The position numbers and the translations under genes are program-made. Under the pieces are notes generated by a model. It was given only the letters and a program-made list of their open reading frames with translations, ran no database searches and had not been told where the DNA came from. Shown here one piece after another: positions 14,801 through 24,909 of a stretch of 64,000 nt of DNA; the first letter of the stretch is position 1; each line of letters begins with the position of its first letter. The stretch is from Magnolia sinica (Eukaryota > Streptophyta > Magnoliopsida > Magnoliales > Magnoliaceae): positions 68,912,501 through 68,976,500 of the forward strand of contig NC_080588.1 in the NCBI RefSeq assembly GCF_029962835.1, written 5' to 3'.

Positions 14801-15798
14801 TTGGGGATACTTTGAACAATGGTATACATCATATCACCATTATATCTATTGGACCCGACCAGACCCAATTTGACCCAACTCGACCCTGATTTTAACCGGG
14901 TCATCCAAATTGATGGACCCGATCCAAACCCGGCTAGACCTGAATTTAACTGTTTCCTAGAAGGCTAGACCCAAAACTCGACCTCGTTTTGTGAGAGGTC
15001 CAAAAAATTAGACCCATTCCTGTTACAATCAGTTCAGGTCCATCAGGTACTTGCAGGTCCGGTTACCCATTGATGGCTCTGACCATTTGGTAGATGCCTG
15101 AAAATTGGTTCATCTCAGTTTAGTTAATCATAGTCATGTACTAGAGGTCATGATCTCTAATAAATAATTATGAGTAACTAAATGGAATGATGTATTAGAG
15201 ATCATGATCTGTAGTACATAATTATGATGAACTAAAATGAGATTTAACTTACCCTTAGTCTACTTAAAAATTCCGTGTTCCCAAGACCTAAATGGTAGTT
15301 ATGTCATTGCATTTCTCATGCATATCTTGCTTGTGAGATATGCCGTTTTGTATCTCACTTGTGATTTGGAGCAGAGAAGGGGAGCAATTGCTTAATAATA
15401 ATGCAGGTTCCGTTTTCCATGCCTGCCCCAAATTCTAATCCTGCTTCGTTAAGTTGGTGTTCAGAAAGTTTTGCTCTTTCGATTATCATCTTTGAATATT
15501 GCTTGTATTACAGAGGATAAGCATTCCAGAGATCCGAAACCACGAGTGGTTCCTAAAGGACCTCCCAGCAGATCTTATGGATGAAAACATGGTGAACCAG
15601 TTTGAAGAGCCTGACCAACCCATGCAGAGCAATGACGAGATCATGCAGATCATTGCGGAAGCCACGATACCTGCGGCTGGGACCCGCAGCATCAACCAGT
15701 TTTTGACAGGCGACGACCTCGACGATGACATGGAGGATTTAGAGTCCGACCCCGAACTTGATGTTGACAGCAGTGGGGAGATCATCTACGCAATGTGA
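2898..15798 (+). CDS. SnRK2.6: SnRK2 protein kinase, class III (SnRK2.6/OST1-like), 5' partial
   Basis: Ser/Thr kinase of the ABA core pathway. By family knowledge it is released from PP2C inhibition and phosphorylates ABF/AREB factors and guard-cell channels such as SLAC1. Eight exons are supported, all with GT/AG borders and phase 0: 2898-2972, 3064-3165, 3270-3323, 3428-3520, 3892-3984, 8769-8873, 8958-9056 and 15514-15798, giving 301 residues. The first visible residues are [14 protein letters not shown] has its catalytic Asp codon at 3443; DFG is at 3503-3511. [13 protein letters not shown] carries the activation-loop Ser codon at 3919-3921, equivalent to OST1 Ser175. The last exon has the SnRK2 box ([10 protein letters not shown]) and the acidic ABA box ending [10 protein letters not shown], which marks class III. 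About 57 N-terminal residues (glycine loop, ATP Lys) lie upstream; Arabidopsis OST1 has 362 residues. The introns of 4.8 and 6.5 kb are unusually long and transposon-filled. The reading frame is intact throughout, so the gene is probably functional. Confidence 0.95.
4019..4640. repeat. two overlapping tandem duplications in a SnRK2 intron
   Basis: A first unit of about 168 bp (copies near 4019 and 4187) is followed by an overlapping unit of about 154 bp (copies starting at 4331 and 4485). The two share the linking motif CAGTGTAACCTTAGCACATC, which occurs three times. Copies are nearly identical, so the duplications are recent. The C/T-rich ends (TTTCTTTCTTTC) may have driven slippage or unequal exchange. 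Confidence 0.85.
5068..5500 (-). mobile_element. 5'-truncated LINE insertion (RNase H tail and 3' UTR)
   Basis: Read on the minus strand, a short RVT_3/RNase H-like tail is recognisable ([12 protein letters not shown], like the VPRSANxxADxLAK end of plant LINEs). It is followed by a 3' UTR with TTTAATAAAAGTGGG and an A-rich tail (5068-5110 on the + strand). The insertion is flanked by CTGGACTAGCCTGATTT (5051-5067) and CTGGATCAGCCTGATTT (5501-5517), a 17-bp target duplication with two differences. It lies antisense in a SnRK2 intron. Confidence 0.8.
5518..8768. other. rest of the 4.8 kb SnRK2 intron
   Basis: No gene is seen. A direct repeat of about 125 bp occurs at 7441-7570 and 7762-7885, both copies sharing TTAGAAGGTCGTT and GGAAACTTGTGTGT. 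The DNA between them has an LTR-like flavour (TATATAGGGAGTAC, then GAATGAAACATCAG and TTTATTCATTCT) but ends could not be fixed. The remainder is AT-rich with scattered short open frames. Confidence 0.5.
9595..13221 (-). mobile_element. LINE (L1-type non-LTR retrotransposon), 5'-truncated, decayed
   Basis: On the minus strand the parts run in order: end of the endonuclease domain ([15 protein letters not shown], near 13075-13190), reverse transcriptase (FIALIPKV and [13 protein letters not shown], 11804-12103; PLSPYLFV and the catalytic region, 11236-11751), then the zinc-binding zf-RVT domain (10173-10385 and 9629-10000). The catalytic YADD is replaced by HAND (HANDTLLF), and several stops and frameshifts break the frame, so it is dead. 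It ends in TTTGTTGTTATCTCTC and an A-rich tail (about 9595-9612). Candidate target duplications are AACCATCTGATTTT (9581-9594) and AACCATGTGATGTT (13222-13235). It lies antisense in the last SnRK2 intron. The zf-RVT motif IHCPFV occurs twice, about 170-290 bp apart. Confidence 0.9.
13689..13811 (+). mobile_element. tRNA-derived SINE with 15-bp target duplication
   Basis: The box A-like TTGCTTGGGTGGTAG is followed by box B GGGTTCGAGTATCC, giving an internal Pol III promoter as in plant tRNA-derived (Au-like) SINEs. A GTGTG-rich tail follows. The perfect 15-bp target duplication AGGGTCCTTTCAGGT lies at 13674-13688 and 13812-13826. The insertion sits inside the hAT-like repeat and is younger than it. 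Confidence 0.85.
14232..14324. repeat. (CCAT)n-type microsatellite
   Basis: Interrupted CCAT/ATCC repeats, within the last SnRK2 intron. Confidence 0.8.
14325..14830. repeat. ATATCG/GATATT-rich degenerate repeat
   Basis: Many short palindromic motifs (GATATCG, CGATATT, ATATCGCC, GATACATTG) and three copies of a CACCTGGAATTT-like block appear in about 500 bp. The stretch is non-coding. It may be the inside of a foldback-type DNA element. Confidence 0.5.
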
Positions 15799-16290
15799 CC
15801 TGCGATGGAGTTGGGACCTGATGACCCACTCTCATGATGAATCCAGTGCGCTTCTAAGTCCATGTCGGGTCCGGTTGGGCTGTAGGCCTGATATAGTCAA
15901 TGGCGGTCAATAGAGGGAAGTGGGTCCCGCTTGATCTGCCACTGCCAAATTGCTACCTGGCAATTGAAGCAGGGCATGTGTTCATATGAAAGAAAATGCA
16001 GTTTGACCATGTCTGTATGTTTGGAAGGACTATGTTGACTGCTATCAAGGGCGGGGATTTCAGGATCTGGAAATGGTGGGTTATTTCTGCAGGTTGGTGA
16101 GAATCCCCAGCTTTGCATGTTTTGCTCATGTTCTGTTCTTCTGTTGTTGTTGTGCTCTTGTTGTTTTGCTTCTCTTCCAAAGTGGTACATATGTAAAATC
16201 TTCCACGCTTGTGAAACACTTAATTAGTTTGATGTTGTGTTCTTCTTCTTGCATATCATTTCAGGCAGTGATAGCAGCTCGAATGGCTTG
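15799..16290 (+). other. 3' UTR and downstream flank of the SnRK2 gene
   Basis: This follows the TGA at 15796-15798 directly. The sequence becomes T-rich after about 16120, with CTTGTTGTTTTGC and TGTTGTGTTC motifs like plant far-upstream polyadenylation elements. No strict AATAAA is present. The true poly(A) site is not fixed. Confidence 0.4.
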
Positions 16291-16299
16291 TTGATTTTC

Positions 16300-17242
16300 C
16301 CTTCCCTTCAAAAAAAAAAAAAAGCCGCTCATTGGATGAGGCCCATTGTGTGGATGCTATGCTCCAAAAATAGCATGAGCAAGGTCCACTCATCTGGTAG
16401 GACATGACACATGAGGACCACCTTGTAGGAAGGATTTGAAAGTGTACCAAAATGCCTAAATCCATACCTAAAAATGGCCAAATCTAAAATCCACTTATAT
16501 TTTTTAAACCCAGAATACCCATAATTTATTTTAAAATCTCTTTTCAAATCCTTTGAATGTTCAAGAATTTTCCTGTGTTCCTCGGTGCAGGGAACCTGAT
16601 ATGTACATGGAAGCCTACCCATGATTTTTCACAGGCCTACCATGATGTGTACATGAAATTCACTCCGGCCGGTCATTACATATGCCACCCAATGCCTAGG
16701 CACAGGGCCAAAAATTTAGGCTGACTGATGATTCAGGTCGGTCGTTCCTACTGAAGGAAATAGTTGGGAGAGAGATCTGCACCCTTGATTTTTTATTTTT
16801 TATTTTACGGGGCCCACCGTGTTGATTACGTGAAGATGTCACACAAATTTAGGCATGGGGCTCAAAATCAAGCCCGTCCATATATGATATCTAGACCATC
16901 CAAACTACTTGAGTCTAACTGCAAATGATGGACCACCTCATTTCAACTGCACACTTGACATGGTTGTACAACAACTCGGACCGTTCAAATTTCTAATGGT
17001 GGATGATGGACTCGAACCTGCTATTGTAGAGCACAGCACCACGTTGGTACTGTGTATACGTTGCAAAACTCTATGGCCCACCATAATCTAAATCTTTTAT
17101 CCATTCATTCATTTTGCTAGGTATGAGCCTTAAAAATTGAGGTAGAGATTAAAATCTCCAGTGGCCACGCCAGCAGTAGTGAGGATAATCGCGCCAACAT
17201 TGAAAACTTTATAGGACCCACCAAGATGTTTCTTTCCTATTC
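16300..17242. repeat. intergenic GGGCCCACC-family repeats
   Basis: No gene is seen. The stretch contains decayed blocks of the short non-coding repeat found all over this window: GGGGCCCACCGTG, ATCCATTCATTC and (T)GGTCCAC-type motifs. A poly(A) run is at 16310-16324. Confidence 0.5.
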
Positions 17243-17251
17243 AACCGGTTA

Positions 17252-17397
17252 GCTTGTTAGCACACACCCCACGGTCAGTCCACAGTCCACTGTTAGCCAC
17301 CCCCACTAGGGAATCGATAGCATGACCTTAGGTGTTGAAACGAGTTATCTTATCTCGATCTACCGCTTGAGATATGGATCAGGGTGTAACCGGTTAA
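17252..17397 (-). mobile_element. tRNA-derived SINE (minus strand)
   Basis: On the minus strand, box A-like ATCTCAAGCGGTAGATCG precedes box B-like GCTATCGATTCCC, followed by a GGGGGTGGCTAACAG tail. Perfect 9-bp flanks AACCGGTTA lie at 17243-17251 and 17398-17406. It belongs to the same family as the copies at 32388 and 39681. Confidence 0.8.
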
Positions 17398-17469
17398 TAA
17401 GTTCACACAGACATGTACGAAGGGAAAACAAATATCAGCTTGATCCAGAACCTCTCTGGTCCCAAAAAG

Positions 17470-17794
17470 TTTTCAGCGGTAGGTGTTCATTTCCACTGTT
17501 TCCTTTAGTGTGGTCCACTTGAGCTTTGGATCTGCCTCATTTTTGTGCTATGAAAAGATGATGGATGGCGTGGATTTAACACATATCATAGTGGGGCTTA
17601 TAGAGTTTTGTCACGTATACACATTACCAAACGTGGGTGCTGTGTTTTATACCTACGCAATCCGAGTCCGTGGATGATGGGCCAGTTAATTTCAACCGCA
17701 CACATGCTGTTGTATAGTATAGTAGCTGTACAGTCATTTGGACTGTCGAGACTGTTGGCTTAACTGCAAATGATGGGTCCCTTGGTATCAAACT
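17470..17794. repeat. GGGCCCACC-family repeat fragment
   Basis: Carries the family hallmarks in order: TTCCACTGTTTCCT, GTGGTCCACTTGAGCTTTGG, a GATGGATGG block, then ACACATATCATAGTGGGG. It directly abuts the left LTR of the gypsy element. Confidence 0.6.
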
Positions 17795-18598
17795 TGTTGA
17801 TGCAAAAACAACTGTTGCATCCACTTCCCACGTCCTGCTACCTGCATAAGAAGGAAACAAGGGAGACCCTGGCTCAAGTCAGGGAACCTCCTATGTCAAA
17901 GTTAGCACTAGGACTGTGCAAGAGAAGTGTGTTCTGAGAGAGTTTTCTGCGTACCTTTCATCGTAGAGATTTCCTATTTTTATAGGAATGGGAGGGTCCC
18001 GTCGTGCAGGGGTTCTCTTCCGAATATCTCGGAGATTTGATTTTGTTGCAATCTGTTTGTGGATTCTACTCGATCTCGAGATCTTCAGGGTCAGGAATCC
18101 TTTTCACAAGATTTTCGGGACGGTATTTATGTTTACACCGTCTCTTCCTTGCTCGGCTCGGCCTTAACCGACCCTGGTAATAAATGAGTCTCGGCTGGCT
18201 GTAAGGATAAGGCATTTTGCCTTCTGTCGGATGAAATAGAGTCGGTCTATAACCGATATCTTTTCTTAATCCGATAGCCGACGCTGTAGCCAACCTAATA
18301 TGGGGTGGTTTTATGGTCGGTCAGGAGACTTCTAGCGTTCGGGCCTTAATCGGTCCCTTTAGATGTTGCTGCCTCGTTATCCGAGTCAACTTTATGCGTC
18401 TTATATATTTTGCCTAAGGCTCATTACTTTGTAAGTCTCGGTCAAGGTACATTTCTCATCATCCGAGCTGAGTCTCTCCTTAAGGCATTTGATTCTTTTG
18501 CCTCGGTCGGGCTTATTGCCTCGGAATCCCGGGCAGTGTCAATAGAGTTGGTCCATTCCATAACTGGGTCTCCGAACTTGTCATATTTTTCCTCAACA
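17795..18598 (-). repeat. left LTR (3' LTR of the Tat element), about 804 bp
   Basis: Runs from TGTTGATGC to CCTCAACA, so the tips are TG and CA with inverted TGTTGA/TCAACA. A purine tract (rc of GTAAGCCCCCTTACTCC, 18599-18615) lies just inside, as expected of a polypurine tract next to a 3' LTR. It matches the right LTR over about 720 bp. Confidence 0.85.
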
Positions 18599-18807
18599 GT
18601 AAGCCCCCTTACTCCTTACATTGATTGCATAAACGCTAATGAGTAGAATTTTAGGTCAGCTCGAACTAGAGACCGATATTATGATGGAACATTTAATGCT
18701 TCTTGCGTCGTCCTCAACAGGTGTCGATTCATTACACGAGGCTGCAAGTGTGGGCAGCAGGTGTTGGACGCGTGGTGGGGACAGTTCTTTCGTCAATCGG
18801 CATGTGC

Positions 18808-18890
18808 CACGTGTCAGGCGGGGGAGTCGAAACAGTCGTCGATTCGACTCCTCCTTAAATGCCTCTGCCACGTGGCACGACTATAAAAAG
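18808..18890 (+). promoter_or_regulatory. candidate promoter of the antisense gene: two G-box/ABRE cores and a TATA box
   Basis: CACGTG cores lie at 18808-18813 (in CCACGTGTC) and 18869-18874 (in CCACGTGGC). A consensus TATAAAA lies at 18882-18888, eight bases after the second core. A C/T-rich leader follows before the first long + strand open frame. This arrangement is seen directly; promoter activity is inferred. Confidence 0.5.
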
Positions 18891-19077
18891 AGGAGCGGGA
18901 CGCCCTTTCCTCATTTTCGCGCGCCTGCTCTCTCCTCTCCCAATCCTATTTTCCCTATTCTCATTTTCTCCGTCGTTTCCATCTTCGTTTTCATTTTTGC
19001 ATCCACATTCGCATACTTTTCGCCTCTTCGGTGAGCTTCAACTCTCTCCCTCCCCTTCATTTTTAATTTTCACAGTA

Positions 19078-21400
19078 ATGCGAGGTTCTTAGAGCCCCCG
19101 GGAGGGAGCTTCTGGTGATGAGGGTGAAGCGAGACATTTTTGGAATGTCTCGGAATCACCCTCGCAGCTGGCAGAGATGGCCATCGGTGCTAACACGGCT
19201 TTCCGGTATTCAAAAAGAATGACGGGATCCTCAGCGGGGCGCCCTTCTTCTACGGGTCCTTCTCGCGAAGAGGCATCGCTGACGACTGCCCATGGCAGAC
19301 CCAATCCTCCTGGGGAGGAAGTGGAGGAAGAGGATGAGGAAGCAGAAGGGGTTAGTGCGTCGGTCTTCATGCGGAGGTCGGCGAGGACCATTGAGTCGGT
19401 CTACACTCAGAGATCGGCGAAGGCTGTCGAATCGGTGACTGAGGAAGGGGAGGCCGAGGATGAGCAGAAGGGTCCGGTTCCCTTAGTCTTAACTGAGGCG
19501 GATCTGGACAGGATTAGAATCGGGTATCATGTCCCGGACTTGGTCATCCTTCGCCTTCCTCTACCGAGTGAATTACTTGACCATCTTCTTTCTAGGATGG
19601 TCGCAATTTTTCAAGTCGCTTTACAAGGTGGCTTGTGTCTGCCCCTCCAACCTGTTGCTCGGGATTTTCTTTCCCCACTCCAAATCGCTCATGGGCAGAT
19701 AGTCCCGAATGGATGGAGGAACTTGTTCAGGTGCTCGGTGTTGTGGGCTGAGACAGAGCAGTTCTCATTGACTATCAATGAGTTCCTTTATCTCTACCAA
19801 GTACGGCCAAACCCACAACAGCCCGACTGGTACTTTTTATGTGCTTGGCCGAACAAGGGCGGTCCTTTGGTAACCGACCCTCCTACCTCTAATAAGCATT
19901 GGAGAGAGTAATGGTTCTGGGCATGTGGTCACTAGGAGACTGTCGAGCCAGGGCTCTTCGAGCCTCGCGTTCCTCGGGCGTTCTCTGAAGCAGGTGACTC
20001 ATCATGTTCTTTCTCTGTCTTTCTTCGTTATGATACTTTCGAGTCTGATTGAATGTGTCTTGTAGATATCCCCAAGAAAAGGCCGAAGCTAGAAGCCAAC
20101 GCTTTAGCTCGGATTAAGGATTTGAAGACTCTAAGTCCGGAGGATCGGTCTTGGAAGGTTCTTCTTCAGCCGGAATGCCTTCTTCTCTTGGGTTTAGACT
20201 CAATCATGACAGGTACTTTCTGTAGTCTTAATGCATTTCCTTGAATTTTATCTAATTTCGTGCTTTTACTGATGCAGATATGGCTGAGGCTCGGCCCTTT
20301 CTAAAACCTACTTCCAAAATGAAGGCCCCTCCGTGGTCGGTAATTCTATCAGAGACTTGGCCTTCGAAGAAGCCGAAGGCGGCTCTAAAGGCCAAGGGGC
20401 CAGCCGCTCGGGTCATCCTGACTATGGTCGTGCTCTCCGACTCGAAAGAAAGGGCGGAAGTGGTGGACGCAGTAGCTGCCAAGGCCTAGATGGCTCCTGA
20501 GCCAGGACTTGTTGCCAAGGTGGTCTTGAAGCAGAGAGAGGAGCAGAGAGGGGAGACCTCTAAAGGGGAGATGACTCAACAGGAATCTTCGCTCCTCCAA
20601 CGGGCTGTGTTGGACATGGTCCCTTGGACCATCTCTCATGAGGGTAAGAAAGACTTTGCTGGCCTCTTCTCCTCCCCCTCAAGGCGAACTCTCGCTCATG
20701 CGGCAAAGGTGCTGCTCAAGGTAATGTCTTTGATCACGTGCTTTACCTTAAGCCATGCCCTTGTCTCGGCGACTTAGTTCTGATCTCAAGTTTTCCTTTT
20801 GCAGTTTGCCCCTTGTGTGCTCAGCGGTAGCTCGGATCTTGCTGACGCCGAGAAGCGAGTTGCAGAATTGGAGGCACAACTCAAAGCTACCATGGCTCGG
20901 GTTGGCTTGCTATCAGGCAACTTGGGACTTGTTAGGAAGGCCTCCAACGATGCCAAGACCGAGTGTGCCCATGTAGCCTCGCTATTGAAAGAGGCTCAGG
21001 AGGAGAGACGGCGACTCCATCAGGCTCATGCCTCTTGCGATGAGAGGCTGACTCGGGTCAAAACTGAGGCCAAGGCAGCCATTGAGCAGGCCAAAGATCA
21101 GGCTAAGGATCTAGCCATAAAGGCTTTCCTCGAGTCCCAAGAGTTTTCAGAAGAAAGAGATCGCTTGTATCAGGAAGGGTATGCCGAATGTATCTGAGTG
21201 ATGAAGCAATCCTTTCCCGACCTTGATCTCTCGGGATTCGATGATGATGCCGCTGGATCTGAGGGTCTGAAGGCTGAGGCTGCTTAGTCTGCTGATGTGG
21301 CGGCCGATATCGAGGTCGAGCCTGAGGCTGCTCCTGAGGCAGCACCAGAGGTTGCTCCGAGCGGCGGCAGCAGCTGAACCCGAGCCACCTCCTGTGTTCT
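19078..21400 (+). mobile_element. antisense extra gene of the Tat element (putative gypsy-type transposon protein)
   Basis: The + strand open region carries an N-terminal part (19177-19911) with LPSELLDHLLSRM, a WRNLF-type core and NEFLYLYQVRPNPQQPDWYF. It resembles the Pfam family called putative gypsy type transposon (Transposase_28). A coiled-coil, Ala/Glu/Lys-rich C-terminal part (20799-21197) ends in an FPDLDLSGFD-like motif typical of these proteins. Parts are separated by intron-like GT..AG stretches, as in other Tat elements whose antisense frames are spliced. Its role is unknown. It shows signs of decay. Confidence 0.7.
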
Positions 21401-21708
21401 CTCCTGATAAACCTTGGGGCTAGTATGGTGTCAAGCACTTCAAGCACACCAAGTTTCAAGCACTTTAAGCACACCAAGCTTTAAGGTGAGCTCGAAAGCA
21501 TCTGCAACCGAAAGAAGACATACTGTGTTGTGGCTGACTCCTTTTGCTTTTATCTTTATAATTTTATCAATGTAATTCCACTGTGGACACTCATGTAATC
21601 TGATGCAAAAATCATTTGATGAATGAATGTACTTAGTCTTTTTACTCATTTGACTCATCTTACAAGTTTTCTGTTTCGCTAAGTCTTCACGGATGCTCAA
21701 CGCCCGAC

Positions 21709-22772
21709 TTATGGATAATAGAACTTTAGATGCTCGACATTCCATGGATGGGGCAATAACTGACCAGTTAGGTCTTCTAATCGATACATTCCCGGTCGTA
21801 TAGTGCTTGAGACGATATAAGGTCCTTCCCAATTGGGTCCTAGTATGCCTGCACTAACTTCTTTTGTGTTTAGGAACGTTTTTCGAAGGACCATGTCCCC
21901 AACTCGAAAACGTCTGACCTTGACTCGGGCATTGTAGAACCGAACTATTTGCCGCCGCCAAGCCATCATTCATAGCCGAGCTCTTTCCCTCTGTTCTTCT
22001 ACGAGGTCGAGTCCGAGCGCCAGGAGTTCTTCATTGTCTTGCTCATTGAACGAGCTGACCTGGGTTGAAGGCAGTCCTATCACGACCGGGGTGACACCTT
22101 TCAATCCATACGCGAGGGAGAAGAGAGTCTCTCTTGTGGCTGTTCGAGCAGTGGTTCGGTATGCCGATAATATTTTAGGAAGATCCTCGACCCATGCTCC
22201 TTTAGCTCGGTCGAGCTTAGTTCGAAGAAGTTGTTTTATGATTTTGTTGACTGCCTCAACCTGTCCGTTAGTCTGAGGATGATGGGGCGATAAGTAAACA
22301 TTTATGATCCCGAGATTATCACACATTTCTCGGTACTGCCTGTTATCGAACTGCTTTGCGTTGTCCGATATAATGATCCAAAGTATTCTGAATCGGTAGA
22401 TGATGTTTTTTTAGACAAAGTCTGTGATATTTTATTCGGTTATCTTTGTCAATGGTTCGGCTTCGGCCCATTTTGTGAAGTAGTCTACCGCAACGATGTC
22501 AAACTTAGTCTGTCATTTCCCCAAAGGGAGCGGTTCGATGATGTCGATTCCCCACTATGCGAATGGCAAAGGATCGGCCATGGGAGTCAGTTCTTTGGGA
22601 AGTTGTCTCGGAACGGCCACGAATCGTTGGCATTTATTGCAGCTCTAGATGAGTTTGCACGTGTCGTGCTAGATGGTCGGCCAGTAATATCCTTGGCGTA
22701 GGACCTTGTGCGCGAGTAATCGTCCTCTTGAGTGATTTCCGCAAATACTCTCGTGAATCTCTCGCAATACAT
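21709..22772 (-). mobile_element. integrase region of the Tat element
   Basis: Core-domain end (SPHHPQTNGQVEAVN, about 22250-22290) is followed by the C-terminal domain (FRVGDMVLRKTF, WEGPYIV, about 21720-21915). The HHPQTNGQ motif is the integrase core signature of plant Ty3/gypsy elements. No chromodomain follows. The region is decayed. Confidence 0.85.
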
Positions 22773-22923
22773 AATCAGCTTCGTTGGGATTCAGGCATCG
22801 TAGCAAAGGAGCAAAAAATTCTTTTTAATACAATACTCCATTGAGTATGGTATAACGAGAGGCTTGGATCTTCAATCGTCGGGCCTCGGCACGATCCTCG
22901 GGCAACTCTCCACTGCCAAGATA

Positions 22924-23937
22924 TCAGACGATTGGGTCGAGCCAAGTAGGTTCCGAATCGATTGCATGTACGGTCGAGCTAACCGGATCATCGATACTCG
23001 GTTTAGCAACGTACTCGATCGGGACGGACCTGGGTATGTCGTCCTCGTCGGTAGAGGTAAGTTTTGCCAAAAGGTCGGCTTTAGCATTTTCTGTTCGAGG
23101 TATCCGAGTGATAATATATAGCTGAAAACCTTCAATCAACTCTTTGGCTTTCTTCATGTATGCTTTCAGCTGCTCTTTTTGTGTCTGATACACACTAGTG
23201 ACTTGATTGACGACCAATTGCGAATCGCTGAAGACATTGAGATGAGTCACGCACAGACTTGCTGCGAGTCGGAGGCCGACCAAAAGGGCTTCATATTCTT
23301 CTGTATTGTTCGAAGCTTGAAATCCAAGTCTTAAGGCATACTGCATATAGGTTTAATCGGGAGTTTCTAAGACGACTCTTGCCCCGTTTACCTTAGAGTT
23401 GGAAGAACTATCAACATACAGCTGCCACGGTTTTGGGTCGGGCGAGGACTTGGAAAAAGTTGTTGTCGATGGATTAATTGATTCATCTTCAAGCTTGGTA
23501 GGTAGATTGACCGGTGGTGTCACTTCGGCTATGAAGTTGGCTACAATCTATCCCTTAATAGCTACTCTTGGCTTGTATTGAATGTCGAATTCGCTGAGCT
23601 CGATCGCCTACTTTGTTAGTTGGCTGGATGCTTCGAGTTTCTGAAGGATCTGGCGCAGTAGGAGGTCGGTCATAACGATGATCGTATGAGCTTGAAAGTA
23701 TGGCTGAAGTCATCGTGAGGAGACGACTAAGACCAAGGACACTTTCTTCAAAGGCAGGTATCTTGTCTTTACCAGTAATAGTGCTTCACTGACGTAATAA
23801 ATCGGCAGTTGCTTCCCTTCATGTTCGCGTATCAAAGCCGAGCTAACAGCTGCGTTGGATATAACCAGGTATAGTAGTAGAATTTCTCCTGGCTCGGGTT
23901 TTGACAAGAGAGGTGGGGATCCGAGGTAACACTTCAA
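22924..23937 (-). mobile_element. RNase H regions of the Tat element
   Basis: There are two RNase H-like stretches: one following reverse transcriptase (LLYLVISNAAVSSALIRE, 23710-23937) and a second (NNTEEYEALLVGLRLA, VFSDSQLVVNQV, ADLLAKL, 22924-23346). Having two such domains is a known trait of Tat elements, which gained an extra archaeal-type RNase H. Confidence 0.75.
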
Positions 23938-23967
23938 TTGCTGGAACGCTGCTTCGAACTCTTCCGT

Positions 23968-24909
23968 CTAATCTAACGTTTGCCTTCCTTTCAACTGTTT
24001 GAAGAATGAGAGGCATTTGTCGATAGCTCGGGAGAGGAAACGGTTGAGTGTGGCTAACCATTCGGTCAACCTTTGTATGTCTTTGATCATTCTCAGGGAC
24101 TCCATGTCGAGCAGTGCTTTGATTTTCTCTGAGTTTGCCTCGATCCCTCGTTGACTGATAAGGAATCCGAGGAACTTTCCTGACCTTACACTAAAGGCAC
24201 ACTCACTCGAATTTAACTTCATTTGGAACTTGCAAAGGATTAAAAACATCTCTTCTAGGCCGGCTATATGATCGGCAGGGTGTATACTTTTGATAAGCAT
24301 GTCATCTATATATACTTCCATGGTTTGGCCGATTTGCCGAGCAAACAGTTTATTTACTAATCGCTGATAGGTCGCTAGAGCGTTCTTTAAACCAAATAGC
24401 AACACACAGTAATCATAAAGTCCTTTGTCAGTGACAAAGGTAGTCTTAGATTTATCAGATTAATGCATTACAATTTGGTTGTACCCAGAATAAGCATCGA
24501 TAAAGCTAAGGAGTTCATGTCATTCCATGCTATCTTCCAGCTGATCGATTCTCGGAATAGGGAAGCTATCCTTTGGGCAGGCTTTGTTTAGGTCGGTATA
24601 GTCCATATAGACTCGCCACTTCCTATTAGCCTTTTTCACAAGTACGACATTAGTTACCCATTCCGAGAAGTATATCTCCTCTATGAATTTGGTCTTGAGG
24701 AGCTTGTTGACCTCTTCTTCAATGATAGCATACCTTTCAGGGTCGAGGGGATGTCGCATCTGTCGAATCGGCCGGTAGGTCAGATCAATATTGATTCGAT
24801 GAGTCATCACCGAAGGATTAATTCTCGGCATGTCTTCATGGCTCCATGCAAATACATCAGCATATCGTCGGAGTAGAGCTATCAGCTTGTCTTTCAGGGG
24901 AGACTGCAA
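23968..24909 (-). mobile_element. reverse transcriptase region of the Tat element
   Basis: N-terminal part has DVFAWSHEDMP and WRVYMDYTDLNKACPKD (24520-24909). Later part has the catalytic YIDDML and SGKFLGFLISQRGIEAN (23968-24405). These are standard Ty3/gypsy polymerase motifs. The region is decayed. Confidence 0.85.

Larger units (their letters stand above)
13590..15085. mobile_element. possible non-autonomous hAT-like element
   Basis: The left end (about 13600) carries TCAACAGGTTGGGTTCGGGT, and the right end (about 14855-15085) is rich in GACCCGACC and CCCGGTTA motifs. This gives loosely inverted ends of the kind seen in plant hAT-derived repeats. A SINE and a microsatellite lie inside. 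The exact tips and target duplication could not be resolved. Confidence 0.35.

Noticed and set aside
19177-19911. A host gene with 244 codons on the + strand
   Set aside because: It lies between the integrase region and the 3' LTR of the gypsy element and resembles the known antisense protein of Tat elements, so it belongs to the element.
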